This document shows positions 38,217-51,710 of a stretch of 64,000 nucleotides of DNA, one piece after another. This DNA is from Theocolax elegans (Eukaryota > Arthropoda > Insecta > Hymenoptera > Cerocephalidae): the NCBI GenBank assembly GCA_026168455.1, contig CM047426.1, forward strand, positions 89,059,986 through 89,123,985, read 5' to 3'. A model generated the notes under the pieces. That model saw only the letters and a program-made list of their open reading frames with translations, was not told the origin of the DNA and ran no database searches. A program made the translations under genes and the position numbers. The number at the start of each line of letters is the position of its first letter. Position 1 is the stretch's first letter.

Positions 38217-41200
38217 ACATACTACATTTCTCCATTCTCTATCTACTAGCTTCGAGAAAAAGAAAAACTTATCGCTTTTTTGTAATCACCAACTCTTTCG
38301 TTTCTAAACTAATTATTTGTTTAGCGAATTACGTCGTTCGAGCGTCGTAATATTCAGTGCCGTCCAAAATGAAGTAATGATTTGTATATTTTAACTATAA
38401 AACATGTTTTCTGATTTTGATATGAAGCGAGAAAAATTATAGTTAAATTTTTTGTTCAAAGAAAAGTTTAAGTACTATTTTTACTTTTATAATTGTAAAT
38501 TTATTTATTCTACTCACTTTTCTTTCACTAATACAGTAAACATTTATTTAGTTTGTATAATTTCAAACTTTTGGACGGCACTGCAAAAAGATAGTGACTT
38601 AATTTCGGAAGTGGCTGAGTATTATGAAACAAAGAGTAAAAAACATTCTAGATGATTGAGCTATGTGCAGACTGACAAGCAGCATTAGAATGTAAGAAAT
38701 TTCTTTTTTCCTAAGTGTTGTAGAACAAATGTTTATATTAACAAACATCGTTTAACAGAAAACTTCTATACTTTAATAAATATCAACTATAACATAATAA
38801 TTAAAGCAGTAGTATTTTTAAATATACTTTATATTAATTATTACCAATCTTTAAGAGGAATTATTATTTTCTACATTACTTTCACATTTCTCAACTAATT
38901 TAAATTGTTCTCAGCCATTTACGAAAATAAGACGGTTCAATGCGGTTTATTACTCAAAATAATATTGCTATATGAATGACGCATAGATCAAGCGTGATTA
39001 CTATTACGAAAAGATTCAAAAGAGTTGTGATGGTTTTGTTGTGCAGATGTTGGAGCAGGGATATAAATGTTACTCGATGATTATACGTGATTGTATGTGA
39101 TTTTTGTCCTCTTGGAGATAAATTGAAGACTCTTATTGTATTGGTTAAGATAATTTCAAAAATGTTTAGGGCAAATTGATTGAACAATTTATTTTCTTTT
39201 AATTGTATATATATTATTGAATTCTTCATATATACGTTAAGTAGCTTCTGTGAAGTTTACGTAAATTTTATTATAATAATTCAGCCATTACGTTGGAGTT
39301 ACCAAATTTTGCATTTACTTATAAGTTTTCAAAATAATATTTTTTCATTGCTGTTCTAAATTCTTTTCTCCGCGTTTGAATGTAGTAATGTGTCAATATA
39401 TGGAGAAATTCATATGGACAATGATGTATAATTGCATACGTAATGTTTTCCCAAATATTGTAACAACTTAATATTTTATATGATGATTATCAATGATATT
39501 TAAAGAAAATAATTGTTATCTATATTTTACTAATATTATTTTTGCGAAATAATTTCAATATAAACCCATAGTTACTTAAGATAAATATTTTAAATCTATA
39601 AATACATACTTACAATTATATTTTTAATTATATTCTGTCTGATGGATAAAGTTTTAGTTGTTACAGTATTTATATTTCTGTAATTGTGTGATATGTTAAA
39701 TACCTCAGATTGAAAAAAATATGCGCAATATAAAATAATTGCATGGAAAAATTATGCATGTAATACTAAACTAGTTCAATTGAAAATATTCATAATTTGA
39801 GCTGTTTAATTTTGACTCTGAGGTATCTATACATTGATCTTGATGAATATTATGTAAATCAAAGATCAATGTGTTGGTAATAGTGTACATGTTACTGCTA
39901 CGAATGAATCTGCATCGAAATGAAAAATAAGATAAAATTAATTATTTTATCTTATTGCAACTAGCTTTTTTCCTCATGTGAGCTTTATTTTATAATTATT
40001 ATTTTCCTTTCGAATTAACTATAATTTACAACAGTACATGATTTATATATATATTGCTTATATTCGCGTATTAGCATTTTTCTAGCATTTTTAATTATTA
40101 GATCGCCATTTACCTCAAAATACTTTGATGGTATGTTGTTATTATTTTTATTATTATTATAATTATTATTATTATTAATTATTAATTTAAAAATATTTTA
40201 TTTGTTAACTATGTATGTATATTAATAGTAGAATGAAAAGTAGTATAAAAGATAAAAATACTGTAAAGATTGAAGTGAACAACTTATTCCTAAACATTTT
40301 TAGTTGCATTGATAATGCTATAAATAGAAAGAGCATATAAAATAACATAAACTCTAATAATTTTAAGACTCGATCAACTTTTACGACAGAGTACTTATAT
40401 TTTAATTTTTACAAAACATTTGTTTTATATTATTAAAAGCGAGAAATTAATTATAATCATCATGAAAAAGAGAATAACACTTATATAGAATTTTTATATA
40501 TTATGTATTACATAAAAGTTGAAAGTATGTATCTGTTCGTGAGCATCACAGAATCAAGTTCACAAATTGTGAGTTTAAAAGGAAATACGCTACATAAAAT
40601 ACTTAAGAAGCGTGATGATAATTTAAGGTAAATTTGTAAATTATCTAAGTAAGAAAAAATTGTTTTTCCTTTCCTTTCAAGAGAAAGTTAATAATAGTAA
40701 AGAAAACTTTAAATGATGTATCTCTGAAGTGGCGAGTATATTATACGTATATACCTAATGGTATTTTTGAAAAAAAATACAAAGAAAAGATATAAACATT
40801 CGAATGCGCCTGAAATGATAATCTTTAACACGGCTGCAAGTATTTCGTATAATACAGGGGACCCTTCGTTTTCTTATAAAATGAAGATGCTGAGAAAAAT
40901 AAAAATTATTGTTGTTGTTTTAAATTACATCAATTGTTTGTGATATCTTCTTAATGCAACCGTACACCATATATTTTTTCCATTACAATAAATAATTATT
41001 AAATATCAAATATTAGAAAATTTTAAATATGAATAGTAAAATAATAAATATTATTTTGTTTTTTATTTGCATGCCAGTAAAGAAATTGAAGCAAGGTAAT
41101 ACTTTATTATAATTTCAAAAATAAGAAATGTTATAGTTCTTCAATATTGTACACATTTTATTATTCTTTACATTTGTATATATATGTACATATTCAAGTA

Positions 41201-42514
41201 TGCAATGAGTGTATTCGTACTAAATGTAATCTTGAAAACTGATTAAATATTTAAAAAATTTAATTGATCAAAACATAGTTTCATCTACAAAATACTAATT
41301 AATATATAATTATATAATATTATTATAAATTTTAATTCTTTGGAACTAGCTAATAATTGTTTACAGAGGTATAAAAATTGAATCGTTGCGGGAGCATCGA
41401 AAATTTATTCATTAGAAATCAACCTGTTTTTACAAATGCACATACAAACAAACATCCTATTTATCCTTATTTCATAAACTGTTCTTATAATTGTAAAATA
41501 ATTTGATTCTTTTAACAAAGTTTTTTTGCATACAATTAGTACCACAAATTACAACTTGTAAATTCTTATAAACACTATTCTAAATCGTAATGTATTGAGC
41601 GCTCAGCGCTTTTTCGTTCTTTACGTTGATTTGTTCACCGTTAAATTATAAAAGAATCGACAATAGCTCTTTCATATGTAGGTATATTATGCATATATTT
41701 AAATGAAAATCATACTAGAGCAAATGTCGATTTTTAATTATCTTTAAATATTCTACTATTTTTGAAAAATCAGTAAGTAGTAAAACTTACTCTGATAGTT
41801 TTTTATATGTTCCTTCTCATTAATTTAATTATTTTCACAGACTTCATAAATTTCAATACATATTTCAATTATTTTATATATGAATAACGAAATTTGTTAA
41901 TAGTTAACAAAACATTAGACTAATATTATCAATTTTTTTCTTTATAAGAGTAAAAATATTTGTATACTTCCACATAAAATTCTTTTTGTTTCATACAATA
42001 ATTTTGCATAATACATTCTTAATTAACTACTTTGCACGTGAGTTTATGTACACGCGTATAAATACGATAACATTTATTCATTTATATAAACGATAATCCA
42101 TACACATGCATGTGTATACAGTATAAACATTTGACTATTTACAAAAAGAAATAAAACTCGTTGCATTAAAATGATATTTAATTAAATCAAAATGATGCGA
42201 ATCTACGCATCGTCATCTTTAGTGAACTTTTAGTGAATTTTTTTTATGTAAACTGAAGTTTATCATTACAATGAACACATATCCAGAAGAATTAATGAAC
42301 ATAATCAAATATCATTCTAATGCGCAAATCCCGATATATTTTTATTCAGTGTGCCCTTGAATATGTCATTTAAAAACATCTATATGGAATGATACTCTGG
42401 TAATGTAATGCGAAAAAATCAAGAAAAAAGAAATCTTGCAACTGCCCAAAGCTCAAGGGAGCTCACATGCGTGTGTATGTTTATGCACGCGTATAAATGT
42501 TCCCAGAGCACGAT
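38217..42514. other. Convergent intergenic region between TOM1 and the SLC25A44 gene
   Basis: This 4.3-kb AT-rich region should contain both 3' UTRs. It holds one MITE (38355-38583), a TTATTATTA-type microsatellite near 40137-40180 and a short palindrome at about 39930-39956. None of the short open frames (for example 38954-39229, minus) shows a domain. Confidence 0.5.
38355..38583. mobile_element. Small MITE just downstream of TOM1
   Basis: The left end CAGTGCCGTCCAAAA is matched by the right end TTTTGGACGGCACTG, an exact 15-bp inverted repeat enclosing 229 bp. The interior is AT-rich and non-coding. The flanking dinucleotides differ, so no target duplication is seen. It starts 138 bp after the TOM1 stop and is likely within its 3' UTR. 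Confidence 0.75.
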
Positions 42515-43760
42515 TTACCATCTTACATAACTCTTGTACTCATCGTGGATACTAAGCCGCTTAATGGTCTCATAACCCAAAATAATAGAGAAGCTAAAGC
42601 AGGCCGATTGCACTAATCGAGGTGCCAAGCCTTTGATGAACATGGATTTGCCTTCCTCGTGCCAAAGTAACCGCAACGTTGTACACATACCGTCCAGTCT
42701 TTGTACTTGCAGTCTAACTCTCATGACGTCCAATGAATTTGTTATTATGGTCGTTGTAAATCCACCGAGAGTTGCAGCTATCGACTGTATAAAGAGATGG
42801 GATAGCCAATCAGGAAGGATTTTTATAAATTGATCTGCAAAGATAGGGAAAACTATTATTATATTATCAATTGCTTTGAAAAATAATTTATAGTAAAAAT
42901 AAGAATATTATTTTGTTCTATATTATTTTATTTTTATTTTCTACCTTACCTTGATATAAACTATAAAATCCCCACCATAATGCACTATTAGGGACATAGG
43001 CACAAAGGGATGCAACATAGCCTCTATAAAATCCTATCAAACCATCCCTTTGGTAGATTAGTCTCACAATTTCTGTAGATATTTGTGTTCTAGATTTTCC
43101 AGGTTCTAATCTTATTCCTAAAGGATTCATTCCCATTTGCTAAAATAAGAAAAGCATATTTAGAATAGTATTAATATATTTTTTAGCATAATATTTTTAT
43201 AAAATATTATTTACCTTGTCAACAGCTAATTTTCCATGTTTGAAACTAACACTGAGCACCATTAAATGTTGACTTAAAACGTCAAAGGGAACTACAATGG
43301 TTTGAGCTACAATGCTTGCTGCTCCTCCACCAATAAGAGCTTTTACACCAGTATCAAGTTGTGAAGTTAGTGGATTTTGATTGAGAATATGTCTTACACC
43401 TTCGTAAGTCGAAACATAAAATACTCCTGATACAATCTGTATCGAGCTGATCCAAAATCCACGATACAAACCCGAAATACCTTCTATCTTATAAATTTTT
43501 TTAAAAGCATCTATCATACCTAAAATCAATGGAAGAATGAAACATTTCCTCAATATAATATTCTAATACAAGCTAATATTTGTACCTGTATACATATGGC
43601 TTCTCCTTTGTATTTGAAGGCGAGTCTTGATAACAGTAAGTGGATAAAGGCAACATCTTACTGAAAACGAAGATAACATGCTCAAAGGGACAAATTTTGT
43701 TTTGTCCATCATATCCCACTCGATGGTGCGGATAAAAGGTGCCTGTTCTACAGCAGTCAT
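42515..43760 (-). CDS. SLC25A44: Mitochondrial carrier of the SLC25A44 type
   Basis: Four exons: 43586-43760, 43215-43519, 42950-43139 and 42515-42834, giving 329 residues. SLC25A44 imports branched-chain amino acids into mitochondria in mammals. Three carrier repeats are visible with signatures LYPLTVIKTRLQIQ, VPFDVLSQHLM and NSLDVMRVRLQV. The segments IRTIEWDMMDKTKF, GLYRGFWISS, GFYRGYVASLCAYVPNSALWW and LGYETIKRLS match the vertebrate protein closely, including the unusual second-repeat VPFDVLSQHLM. The third signature has lost the usual Pro, as expected of divergent carriers. Six membrane helices are expected in the inner membrane. The gene is convergent with TOM1 and divergent from MCRIP. 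Confidence 0.92.
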
Positions 43761-45994
43761 GGTTGAATTCTCTCGAAGATAAAATTAAAGTTTTGTTAAT
43801 TAAATTGTTTTCTTTCACCAAAGAATTATGATGTTGTTCATCCTCGTACATTTCCCTGGATTTTTTTGGGCATTCCTACCCGTTGTACATCTAAAAATGG
43901 CTAAAAATAATATTCACAATAAGACAAGCAATTTGATTACAGTATTGTTACACGTGACGTTTTATTCAACAAGGTAAAGAGATAATAAATGTTTGTTTGT
44001 ACATTATTACAGCATTAAACAATCTCTGTAGATATACAGTAACATATCAAATAAAGGCTAATTTTCGATATTAACATTTACGTTATATAGCTAGACTAAA
44101 AATTCAATGAAATGCAAATTATCGCGCGATAGAGCTTTTTCAAGTGTATAGTTCAATCAACAAAAAGTTTTTAACGTTATTATCCAATTTACTAAAATTA
44201 AGTTTAAGGTTATCTCGTGTTACAAAATGAAATAACTTACTTTAAAATTATCGTAAGCATTGTAAGAAGTTGCGTCGACACGACACGAGTTACAGATGTA
44301 TATCTTGAATTATAATTGAAGATATTATTTCACCTGAAACAGTTGCGCATTATCTACTTATGACCTCTCGTACAGTACCAGCTATATACAATTTACTCTT
44401 GCGATTTTGCAACGTCCACATCCAAAATGTCTTTCAAAGTTATATGCAGGAGCAGAAGTCATCAAATGCTTCACAAATATGTATATATATATAATGTAAC
44501 TATACGATCAGGTGCAAAGTCCATATATGTAGTTTCGTTGGTAATACAGATTACTTTCTTACCTTAGGTACTTTTTTATATATTCAGCGCTAATTTTTAA
44601 TTTTACAAAGTGACGTTGGAAAACATTTCATCGTAATCTTTGTTATACTTTCGAGCCAATCAAAAAATAAGATAATTTGAATTGTTTAATCAAGTGCAAG
44701 TGCAGTAATGCAATTGTTTTAAAGAAAAATTTTTTTTTTCGTATTATTGTTGTATTTTATGTGAAAAATTGAACAATTTTATTCATTACAATATGCCGAT
44801 ACATCTATCTAAAATAATAAATTTTGTATTCACATATTATGGATTCACCGAAAATTCAAATTTAATTTGTTATTTTGTTTTGGTCGAACAACAAACTAGA
44901 TAGGATAGGTAACTTATATATGATAATATTTAAATTATTTACACGGTCATCGTCGTGTAAATAAAACATGAGACGTTTAAATATTAATGCATAATTCATT
45001 ATCGATTAAAGTAAAACAATTTTTGTTGATTCCACATCAGATTTATCGTAGTTTTTGTGCATTCGTAAGCTAATTTATACTAACTATTATATCTTTTGAT
45101 TCATTATTGAACTTGAAATATGTTTTACATTACTACAGCTAATAATAATATCAGCCGCTTTCTCGACGAGGTTATATAATAAATTAGCTATTTCACAAGA
45201 TTTCATTTTTTTCTTGACGAGAATAGAACGGTACATAAACTTAAATTCCAGCGGTTAACCGTACAAGTACATACAATTTATGTAAAATGCAACTGATATT
45301 TAAGGAAAGTAAACTGAATGTGAAAAGAAAATATTATTTTAATAAAATAATTAAAACATGGTTATAAAACGAGGCTGTATAATCAATCATATACGAAAAT
45401 ATAACAATAGAAACCAAGTCATCATTACGTAACAAATAAATGAATGAAGTTTTTTTTAAATTATATTTGTATAGATATGTGTTTATCCAGCATAATCGAA
45501 AGTCTTGAAATTCTGCCTTAAAATAATACGTGAAAGGGATGGTTAAAGTAAATATATCGAAGAAAAAGGTAAAGCTCCGGATAGCCGACGTCCCTTCTCT
45601 TCTGCTAGTCACATGTTCACATAGTCGCACACACGCTCGCGTGTTTTCCTTCTCCTTCGGGTAGCGCTCACGTAATCTTCACTCTGTTTTTATCTCCGTC
45701 GGTTGCGCGCGCGCGTGAACGCACACACACTCACACACGAACACGCATATACGGGTACATACCGCCCAGCATATGTGCTCGGTCTCCCAAGTTTCCCACT
45801 CTATTATCTTCCCTCCGTAGTTACTCGTCTCTTATCTTTCTTACTCTCTCTCTCTCTTTCTTTCTTTCTCTTTTACTTTGCGTTTTTCTTGAGAAAATTT
45901 GTTACCTGACGGTTTATACCCCTCTTTTAATTAAGAGTACGTTTATCCTGTCGCTCCGTTGGGGTGAAGATATATACGTATCGGTCAGAGGATC
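43761..45994. other. Divergent region between SLC25A44 and MCRIP genes
   Basis: AT-rich in the centre, with GC-richer, CpG-containing sequence at 45570-45990 that fits the MCRIP promoter and 5' UTR. This includes a CA-type run near 45720 and a CT-rich tract at 45842-45873. On the minus side an ATG at 43851 opens a frame that overlaps the SLC25A44 start out of frame, and would be an upstream ORF if transcription starts beyond it. Confidence 0.5.
45842..45873. repeat. CT-rich microsatellite
   Basis: An alternating CT/CTTT tract in the putative 5' UTR of the MCRIP gene. Confidence 0.85.
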
Positions 45995-47646
45995 ATGTAT
46001 ACGGTATCCAAAGGTCCTAGTAAAATCGTCGCCAAGACTCGGCGAGGTAAGAGCACGTTTTTTTTGTACTTGTACATAATGCAGCGTTTTCTCTACGTTC
46101 GAACACGCGGTGGGACTTATTTCTTTATAACTGTTATTTGCGGTCTCTTCGAGGATAAAGTTCAATGTACACTTTAATATAACTTTCATATGATACTTAT
46201 GGAAAATATATCTATTTTATTATTCTATTTAGGGTTGTAACATCATTTTTTGGTTTATTGGGGGATGTGTATGAGCTTGCAATTATTCTTTTAGTACATA
46301 TCTCTTTTTTGTTGATTGGATTGTGAAATAAGAGAAAATATCTATTGGTAAATTTCTTTTATTCATTTTTATTGTTTATTTGTATATATTCACTTTTAAA
46401 ATTTAAATTTACTTTGATGGTTTTTTTGTCATTTTAATACATTGTATTTCATCATTATTCATTTGTTGCTATGTTACAACAAGTTGTAGTGCCAGTACTG
46501 TAGGTTTTACATAATTTGTTTTATCACTTACAGGAATCAATCAAAATCTTGAAAGATTAGAGAATCTTAGAGATTTATCTCGTAAGAGTGATCCTGAGGA
46601 AGATGTTTCCGAAGAAGACAAAGTCAGTCGGTATGTATTTGTATATATTTTTAAATAATTTTTTAATTTTTATTACTATTTTGTAATTAATACTATGAAA
46701 TTGATGATTTGGCATTTCAGAAATGTTCCCAAACCAGTTTTCTACACAAATGGCAAACTTAAACCAAACTCGCAAAGGCATCGAACGAGACAAGAAGTTA
46801 TCACACCTCAGCACGAAGAGTTAATTAAATTTGTTTGTGAATGTAAGTACAATAATGCCCTTTGTCTAAGTCAGTATTTTAAATAATTTATTTTGCAGCG
46901 TGGAATCAAATCAATGCTAGACAGAGATGTTCGTCTTCCGATGATTCGGATCCTTATGAATCTTCAACCAGTGGTAATTAAATTCCGAGTTTAATTTAAT
47001 ATTTATAGATATAAAATTATATCTGTTATATAATTATCATTGAAAATTAATGTAAATTATTTTTTTACAATTAACATAAAAACTTTTGTGTATGTAGAAA
47101 GACTAAATTTAGTTATGATATACAATTTTTATTGCTTCAAATAAAATTTGAACTATTTCCAAAATAATTTTTGTGAAAATTCTATATTTAGATTGTAAGT
47201 CTTCATTATTAAATGAGAAGTTTGTTCATTTCAGATAAACTTAATAAATAGATTAAAATATTATATTATAACAAATAAGTATATTGAAGATATAACAGAT
47301 GTAAATATATGTATATATATATATATGTTAAGTATTATATTATTTGTTTATCATAACAAATTTACTTTTATTTTTGACCATGCAATTATATAACTAATAA
47401 TTATTGTAAATGCATGAATGTAAATTATTTTAATAATTCCAGAAACAATAGTTTACTACAACGATGGAGAGCCAAATAATGTCTTACAAGGTAACAAAAA
47501 ATCTTATCGCATATCAAAGTGATAGTTAAAAAATGAAGTATACGATAAAGCTTAATCTAAATTTTTTTATTTTAGATTTTAAGCCATTTGATCTGGAATC
47601 TTGGTGGGGCAAGAGATTATTCAATAATATTACAAAATCACTGTGA
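45995..47646 (+). CDS. MAPK-regulated corepressor-interacting protein (MCRIP/FAM195 family)
   Basis: Six exons: 45995-46046, 46534-46630, 46721-46842, 46899-46973, 47443-47490 and 47576-47646, giving 154 residues. MCRIP proteins bind the corepressor CtBP and the helicase DDX6 in vertebrates and link ERK signalling to gene silencing and stress granules. Three family hallmarks are visible: the N-terminus MYTVSKGPSKIVAKTR, which is nearly identical to vertebrate MCRIP2 as I know it; the central ITPQHEELIKFVCESW; and the C-terminal FKPFDLESWWGKRLFNNIT. The linkers are charged and Ser-rich. The first exon encodes only 17 residues before a 0.5-kb intron, yet is the most conserved part. The assignment is at family level; orthology to MCRIP1 or MCRIP2 is not resolved. 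Confidence 0.88.
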
Positions 47647-49154
47647 ATGCCAAAAAATCCTTAAACGAAGCTTTGAAAGATGTTCTCTCCATTGTTGGAG
47701 AAGCTGTATCCGATTGACGCACGAGTGCATTTTTATTAGCGAGAAGAGAAGAGTCCAGAAGCAAATAAAACCAAATTCCTCTCTATTTCTCGCTCTTCGG
47801 TTCATCGGTCAGGCAGGTTGCTAAATGCAACCAAGTAGACAATAATAGAGCAAACAAAAACAAATAAATAAAAAAGAAAAAAGTGTGCTGTGTGCGCGTG
47901 ATGACATCGAGAGGCATCGGTCCTAAACCCGAATAATGAACTTTTTACATTTTGATGAATCAAGAACGTAATTAAAACAGGAGATGAAGGGAAACGTTAT
48001 AGAAGGTTGCGCCGGCCTCCTTTCGTTACTTTCCAAACTAGGGATCTGTATGGATTCCCGTATGTTGCGATTTTTATGTGTCTCACTCGACTAATCGCTA
48101 TTAACGCCGTTTACCACAGATATGCCGTTTCATTTTTTTATAAAATGTTTAAAGCTTGTTAAAAGTAGCAATATACTTTATTTTTAGTAAAAAAAAAAAA
48201 AGACTAATGAGGTGAACGGCGTTTTATAAAAATATTTTTGGATCGATACAAATAATGGGAAAAAAAAAATAACCGAAATAAGTTGATTACTCGAGTGAAT
48301 GAGGCAGTGTGAAAATGTTGAACCTCCGAGAGAGCCTCCGTAAAACGAAACCATGTTAGACTGATACAATTAAGAATTCTTTCATGCGCAAATTTATATA
48401 TGCACCAACGTACGCGCGGAGGAAACCACTCACAAGTAGTCATGTAGTTATTTGCGACAAAACTAAGATTAAATTAAGTAGTAGCGAATCTTTTTCCGTA
48501 TACGATCTTCGTTTTGCTCCCATATGGTATATATATAAATATATACTTTCATACACATCCCGAACAAGTTTGTCCCTGAACACAGTTTGAGAGAAACAAT
48601 AATAAAAAAAGGCGCGTAGTCAAAGCGTAGTGCAATATGTAAATACGTTTGGCGCATTGAAGCCGAATGTTGCTAGATGTTTAAAGAATATACATATCTT
48701 TACATAAATTCAGATCGTTATTTTTTTATTCCTTTCTATCTATAATGGTGTAAGCATATACTTTTTCTAAATAATATTTAAAATCTCATAGTTATTTTTA
48801 TGAAATAAAAAAATTGTTTTCATAAATATTTGTCGAAATAATTTCACTTTCTACCTGTAAACGTAAGTAATTACCTTTAAGTATTTAAATACTTTGAGGA
48901 AAATGTATTTTATATTGCGGATAAATAGCTGTATATCTCTTAACTTAATGAAATATTAATGGCATGCGTTAATTAGTGTACAGTGTCAATCAATAATTTA
49001 TTCTTTTTCTGTTTTGCTATAAATTGCTTTGGTAAACTTCCGAAAATAATATCCATTAAATACAACTAAATATTGATTTAATAACAATCATATATCCAAT
49101 TTTCATAAACATTTTTTAACATAAAACTTAATAAATTTTTATTAGTTATTTATA
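47647..49154. other. 3' flank of the MCRIP gene
   Basis: The first 1 kb after the MCRIP stop is less AT-rich than its surroundings and probably is a long 3' UTR. No coding region with a domain was found; short open frames at 48184-48657 (both strands) overlap one another and look incidental. Confidence 0.45.
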
Positions 49155-50160
49155 TATATGGGGTATTCCACGTGAAGTGGTCCGATCAAAATTTTAAAAT
49201 GCGCCAAATTTTGGGTACACATTGCAAATGTTTTTAAGAGTACAGAAAAAAATTTTTAGGTACCGGAATCTATTTGCTCAAAAGTTATTCTAACCTCAAA
49301 AAGTGAATTTTTTCCAGTTTTTTTCAACACCAGCTGGGTTCATCGCTATTTAACTCAAAATCTATCAACTTTTACTATAGAACATTATATGTAACATTCG
49401 TTGCTAATTATGTCTAGAATTTATCCTTCTGGGTTAGAATTTCTAATTTCAAGATAAATGTTAGATAAACTACATGTCAATATTCAACTTGAAAAAAATC
49501 TAACTTCGCCACAATTGATTTTTTTATCCAAAAGTCCAAAAGAAAGCTTGGAGCAATACCTTTCAAATGATCTGTAGCATTTTTATGGCCTTCAATTCTG
49601 TAAAAAGTTATGATAATTTAAAGAAAGACAAAAAATTCACAAAAATTAACATGGTATTTCCCATTTAAATTTTTAAAAAAATTTCGTCTTTCTTTAAATT
49701 ATCATAACTTTTTACAGAATTGAAGGCCATAAAAATGCTACAGATCATTTGAAAGGTATTGCTCCAAGCTTTCTTATGGACTTTTGGATAAAAAAATCAA
49801 TTGTGGCGAAGTTAGATTTTTTTTAAGTTGAATATTGACATGTAGTTTATCTATCATTTACCTTGAAATTAGAAATTCTAACCCAGAAGGATAAATTCTA
49901 GACATAATTAGCAACGAATGTTACATATAATGTTCTATAGTAAAAGTTGATAGATTTTGAGTTAAATAGCGATGAACCCAGCTGGTGTTGAAAAAAATTG
50001 GAAAAAATTCACTTTTTGAGGTTAGAATAACTTTTGAGCAAATAGATTCCGGTACCTAAAAATTTTTTTCTGTACTCTTAAAAACATTTGCAATGTGTAC
50101 CCAAAATTTGGCGCATTTTAAAATTTTGATCGGACCACTTCACGTGGAATACCCCATATA
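49155..50160. mobile_element. Nearly perfect 1-kb inverted repeat (foldback element)
   Basis: The left arm (49155 to about 49635) is matched by the reverse complement of the right arm (about 49681 to 50160) with only a handful of mismatches over roughly 480 bp, around a 45-bp centre. The outer ends read TATATGGGGTATTCCACGTG on both strands. The flanks are (TA)-rich, so the target duplication cannot be fixed. No open frame of note exists. A foldback transposon or palindromic MITE is the best explanation. Confidence 0.85.
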
Positions 50161-51009
50161 CATTTCACGATTACCAATTTCAAAAATAATGTTAAAAATA
50201 AAAATAAATTAAATAAGATATTTTAGAAAAGTTAGTATACTACATATTAAAATATATTGTTTTGATATAAAACAGTAATTTATTTATTGGTAATTTATAA
50301 TTAGTTAATACTAAACACATATAATCATTTCTCTTTATATTTTAAAAATATAGGAATAGATTACAGAATTAATAATTTTACGATTATGAAAAAAATTGCA
50401 AGATTGCGTAAATAAATTTGATTACGTAATCTTATTTGAAACCATAAATTCAGTAATATAGATCGACTTGTTCTTTTTTACGTTTTATTGTTTATATACT
50501 TATTTTTAATTCAAGTAATGCAATTTTAATTTTTTAATAAATATATTAAAAATCTTACAAAATTTAATGTGTATGAATGAAAAATTGATTCGTTATGTAA
50601 TGCTGTAATTCGTTTCTTTTATAAAACGTTCTAAATTTAGTATGAATTAAATTAATGCCTTTCTGCGGGTGATCGAAGCATACATTATTATGACTAAGCA
50701 TTACAAATAACGACGAGCTTCGTATTTCGAACATTAAGAATAAATAGGAAATATTAGTTGTCATATTATTTTATAAAAAATATTTCATACGCGCTTATTT
50801 AAAATGTAATACTTGAACTTGGTTATATATCGATTTCAAGGTCGAATGAAATATTCGATTTTCTAGCTATATCAGCTTAGTTCAGATAATAACAAAAAAA
50901 CACGCTTTCTGGAGAATGTAAATAAAGCAGAACACTTTACATGTGATAATAAAAGTGATAAAATCATTATTTATTATTATCAGTAACATTAATATTAATC
51001 CAATAAAAT
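50161..51009. other. AT-rich spacer between the hairpin and RPP21
   Basis: I see nothing coding. The RPP21 promoter should lie in the right part. Confidence 0.5.
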
Positions 51010-51710
51010 ATGAAAAAATCTTCAGGTAAATTTTGTAATAAATATTTACATCTACTAAAGAAATGCATTTAATAAGTTTTACATGTAGGTATATCTGAAT
51101 CTAAATCAATTAATATTTTTTTAGCTATAAATGAAAAATTATGTCAAGGCAAGGATATATTTGAACGTATGAATTATTTGCATCAGGTATTTTTCATATC
51201 TACCATTTGTTGTGTACTATTATACAAAATATTTACATAATTAAATACTTCTTGTAGGCAAGTAACTTAATTGCTTCAAAAAATGCTGCTCTTGCATCAT
51301 ATTATGGATCAATTATGACAGGATGCGCAAAGAAAGCAGTTCTTCGAATGTAAGACTTTCTATTAAAACAATATATTTAATATTAAGTTATTATTGTAAT
51401 CTAAATTATCACTTTTTACAGAGAACATCATATCAAACGTTCCATGTGTAAAAAATGTCAAAGTCCATTAATTCCTGGAGAAACGGCTAAAGTACGATTA
51501 AAATCAAAGACAAAAAGTCTTAATACCATATGTCTGGCTTGTAAAAAGTTAAAGAAAATACCAATCAATAAGAAACATTGTTTGTGGGCAGAACAACCTC
51601 AAGCTTTATTGGAAATGTTTGAATATTGTTTGAGAAAAAACTCAAATAATGTTAAAAAAGATAAGACTGAAACAAATAATTTAAAAAATAATGAGATTCC
51701 AATAGCATGA
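51010..51710 (+). CDS. RPP21: Ribonuclease P protein subunit p21
   Basis: Four exons: 51010-51025, 51125-51186, 51258-51349 and 51422-51710, giving 152 residues. RPP21 is a zinc-binding subunit of nuclear RNase P, which trims tRNA 5' leaders. The helical N-terminal part is FERMNYLHQASNLIA and SYYGSIMTGCAKKAVLRI. It is followed by the zinc ribbon: C-K-K-C (IKRSMCKKCQSPLIPGETAK) and C-L-A-C-K-K about 30 residues later, then HCLWAEQP, which matches the vertebrate HLLWGDRP region. The C-terminus is Lys/Asn-rich. The first coding exon is only 16 nt, so the start codon is less certain than the rest. The gene lies in the same direction as the kinase-like gene 530 bp downstream. Confidence 0.9.

Noticed and set aside
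40137..40180. TTA-rich run as a possible centromeric or telomeric repeat
   Set aside because: Too short and imperfect; an ordinary microsatellite in an AT-rich spacer.
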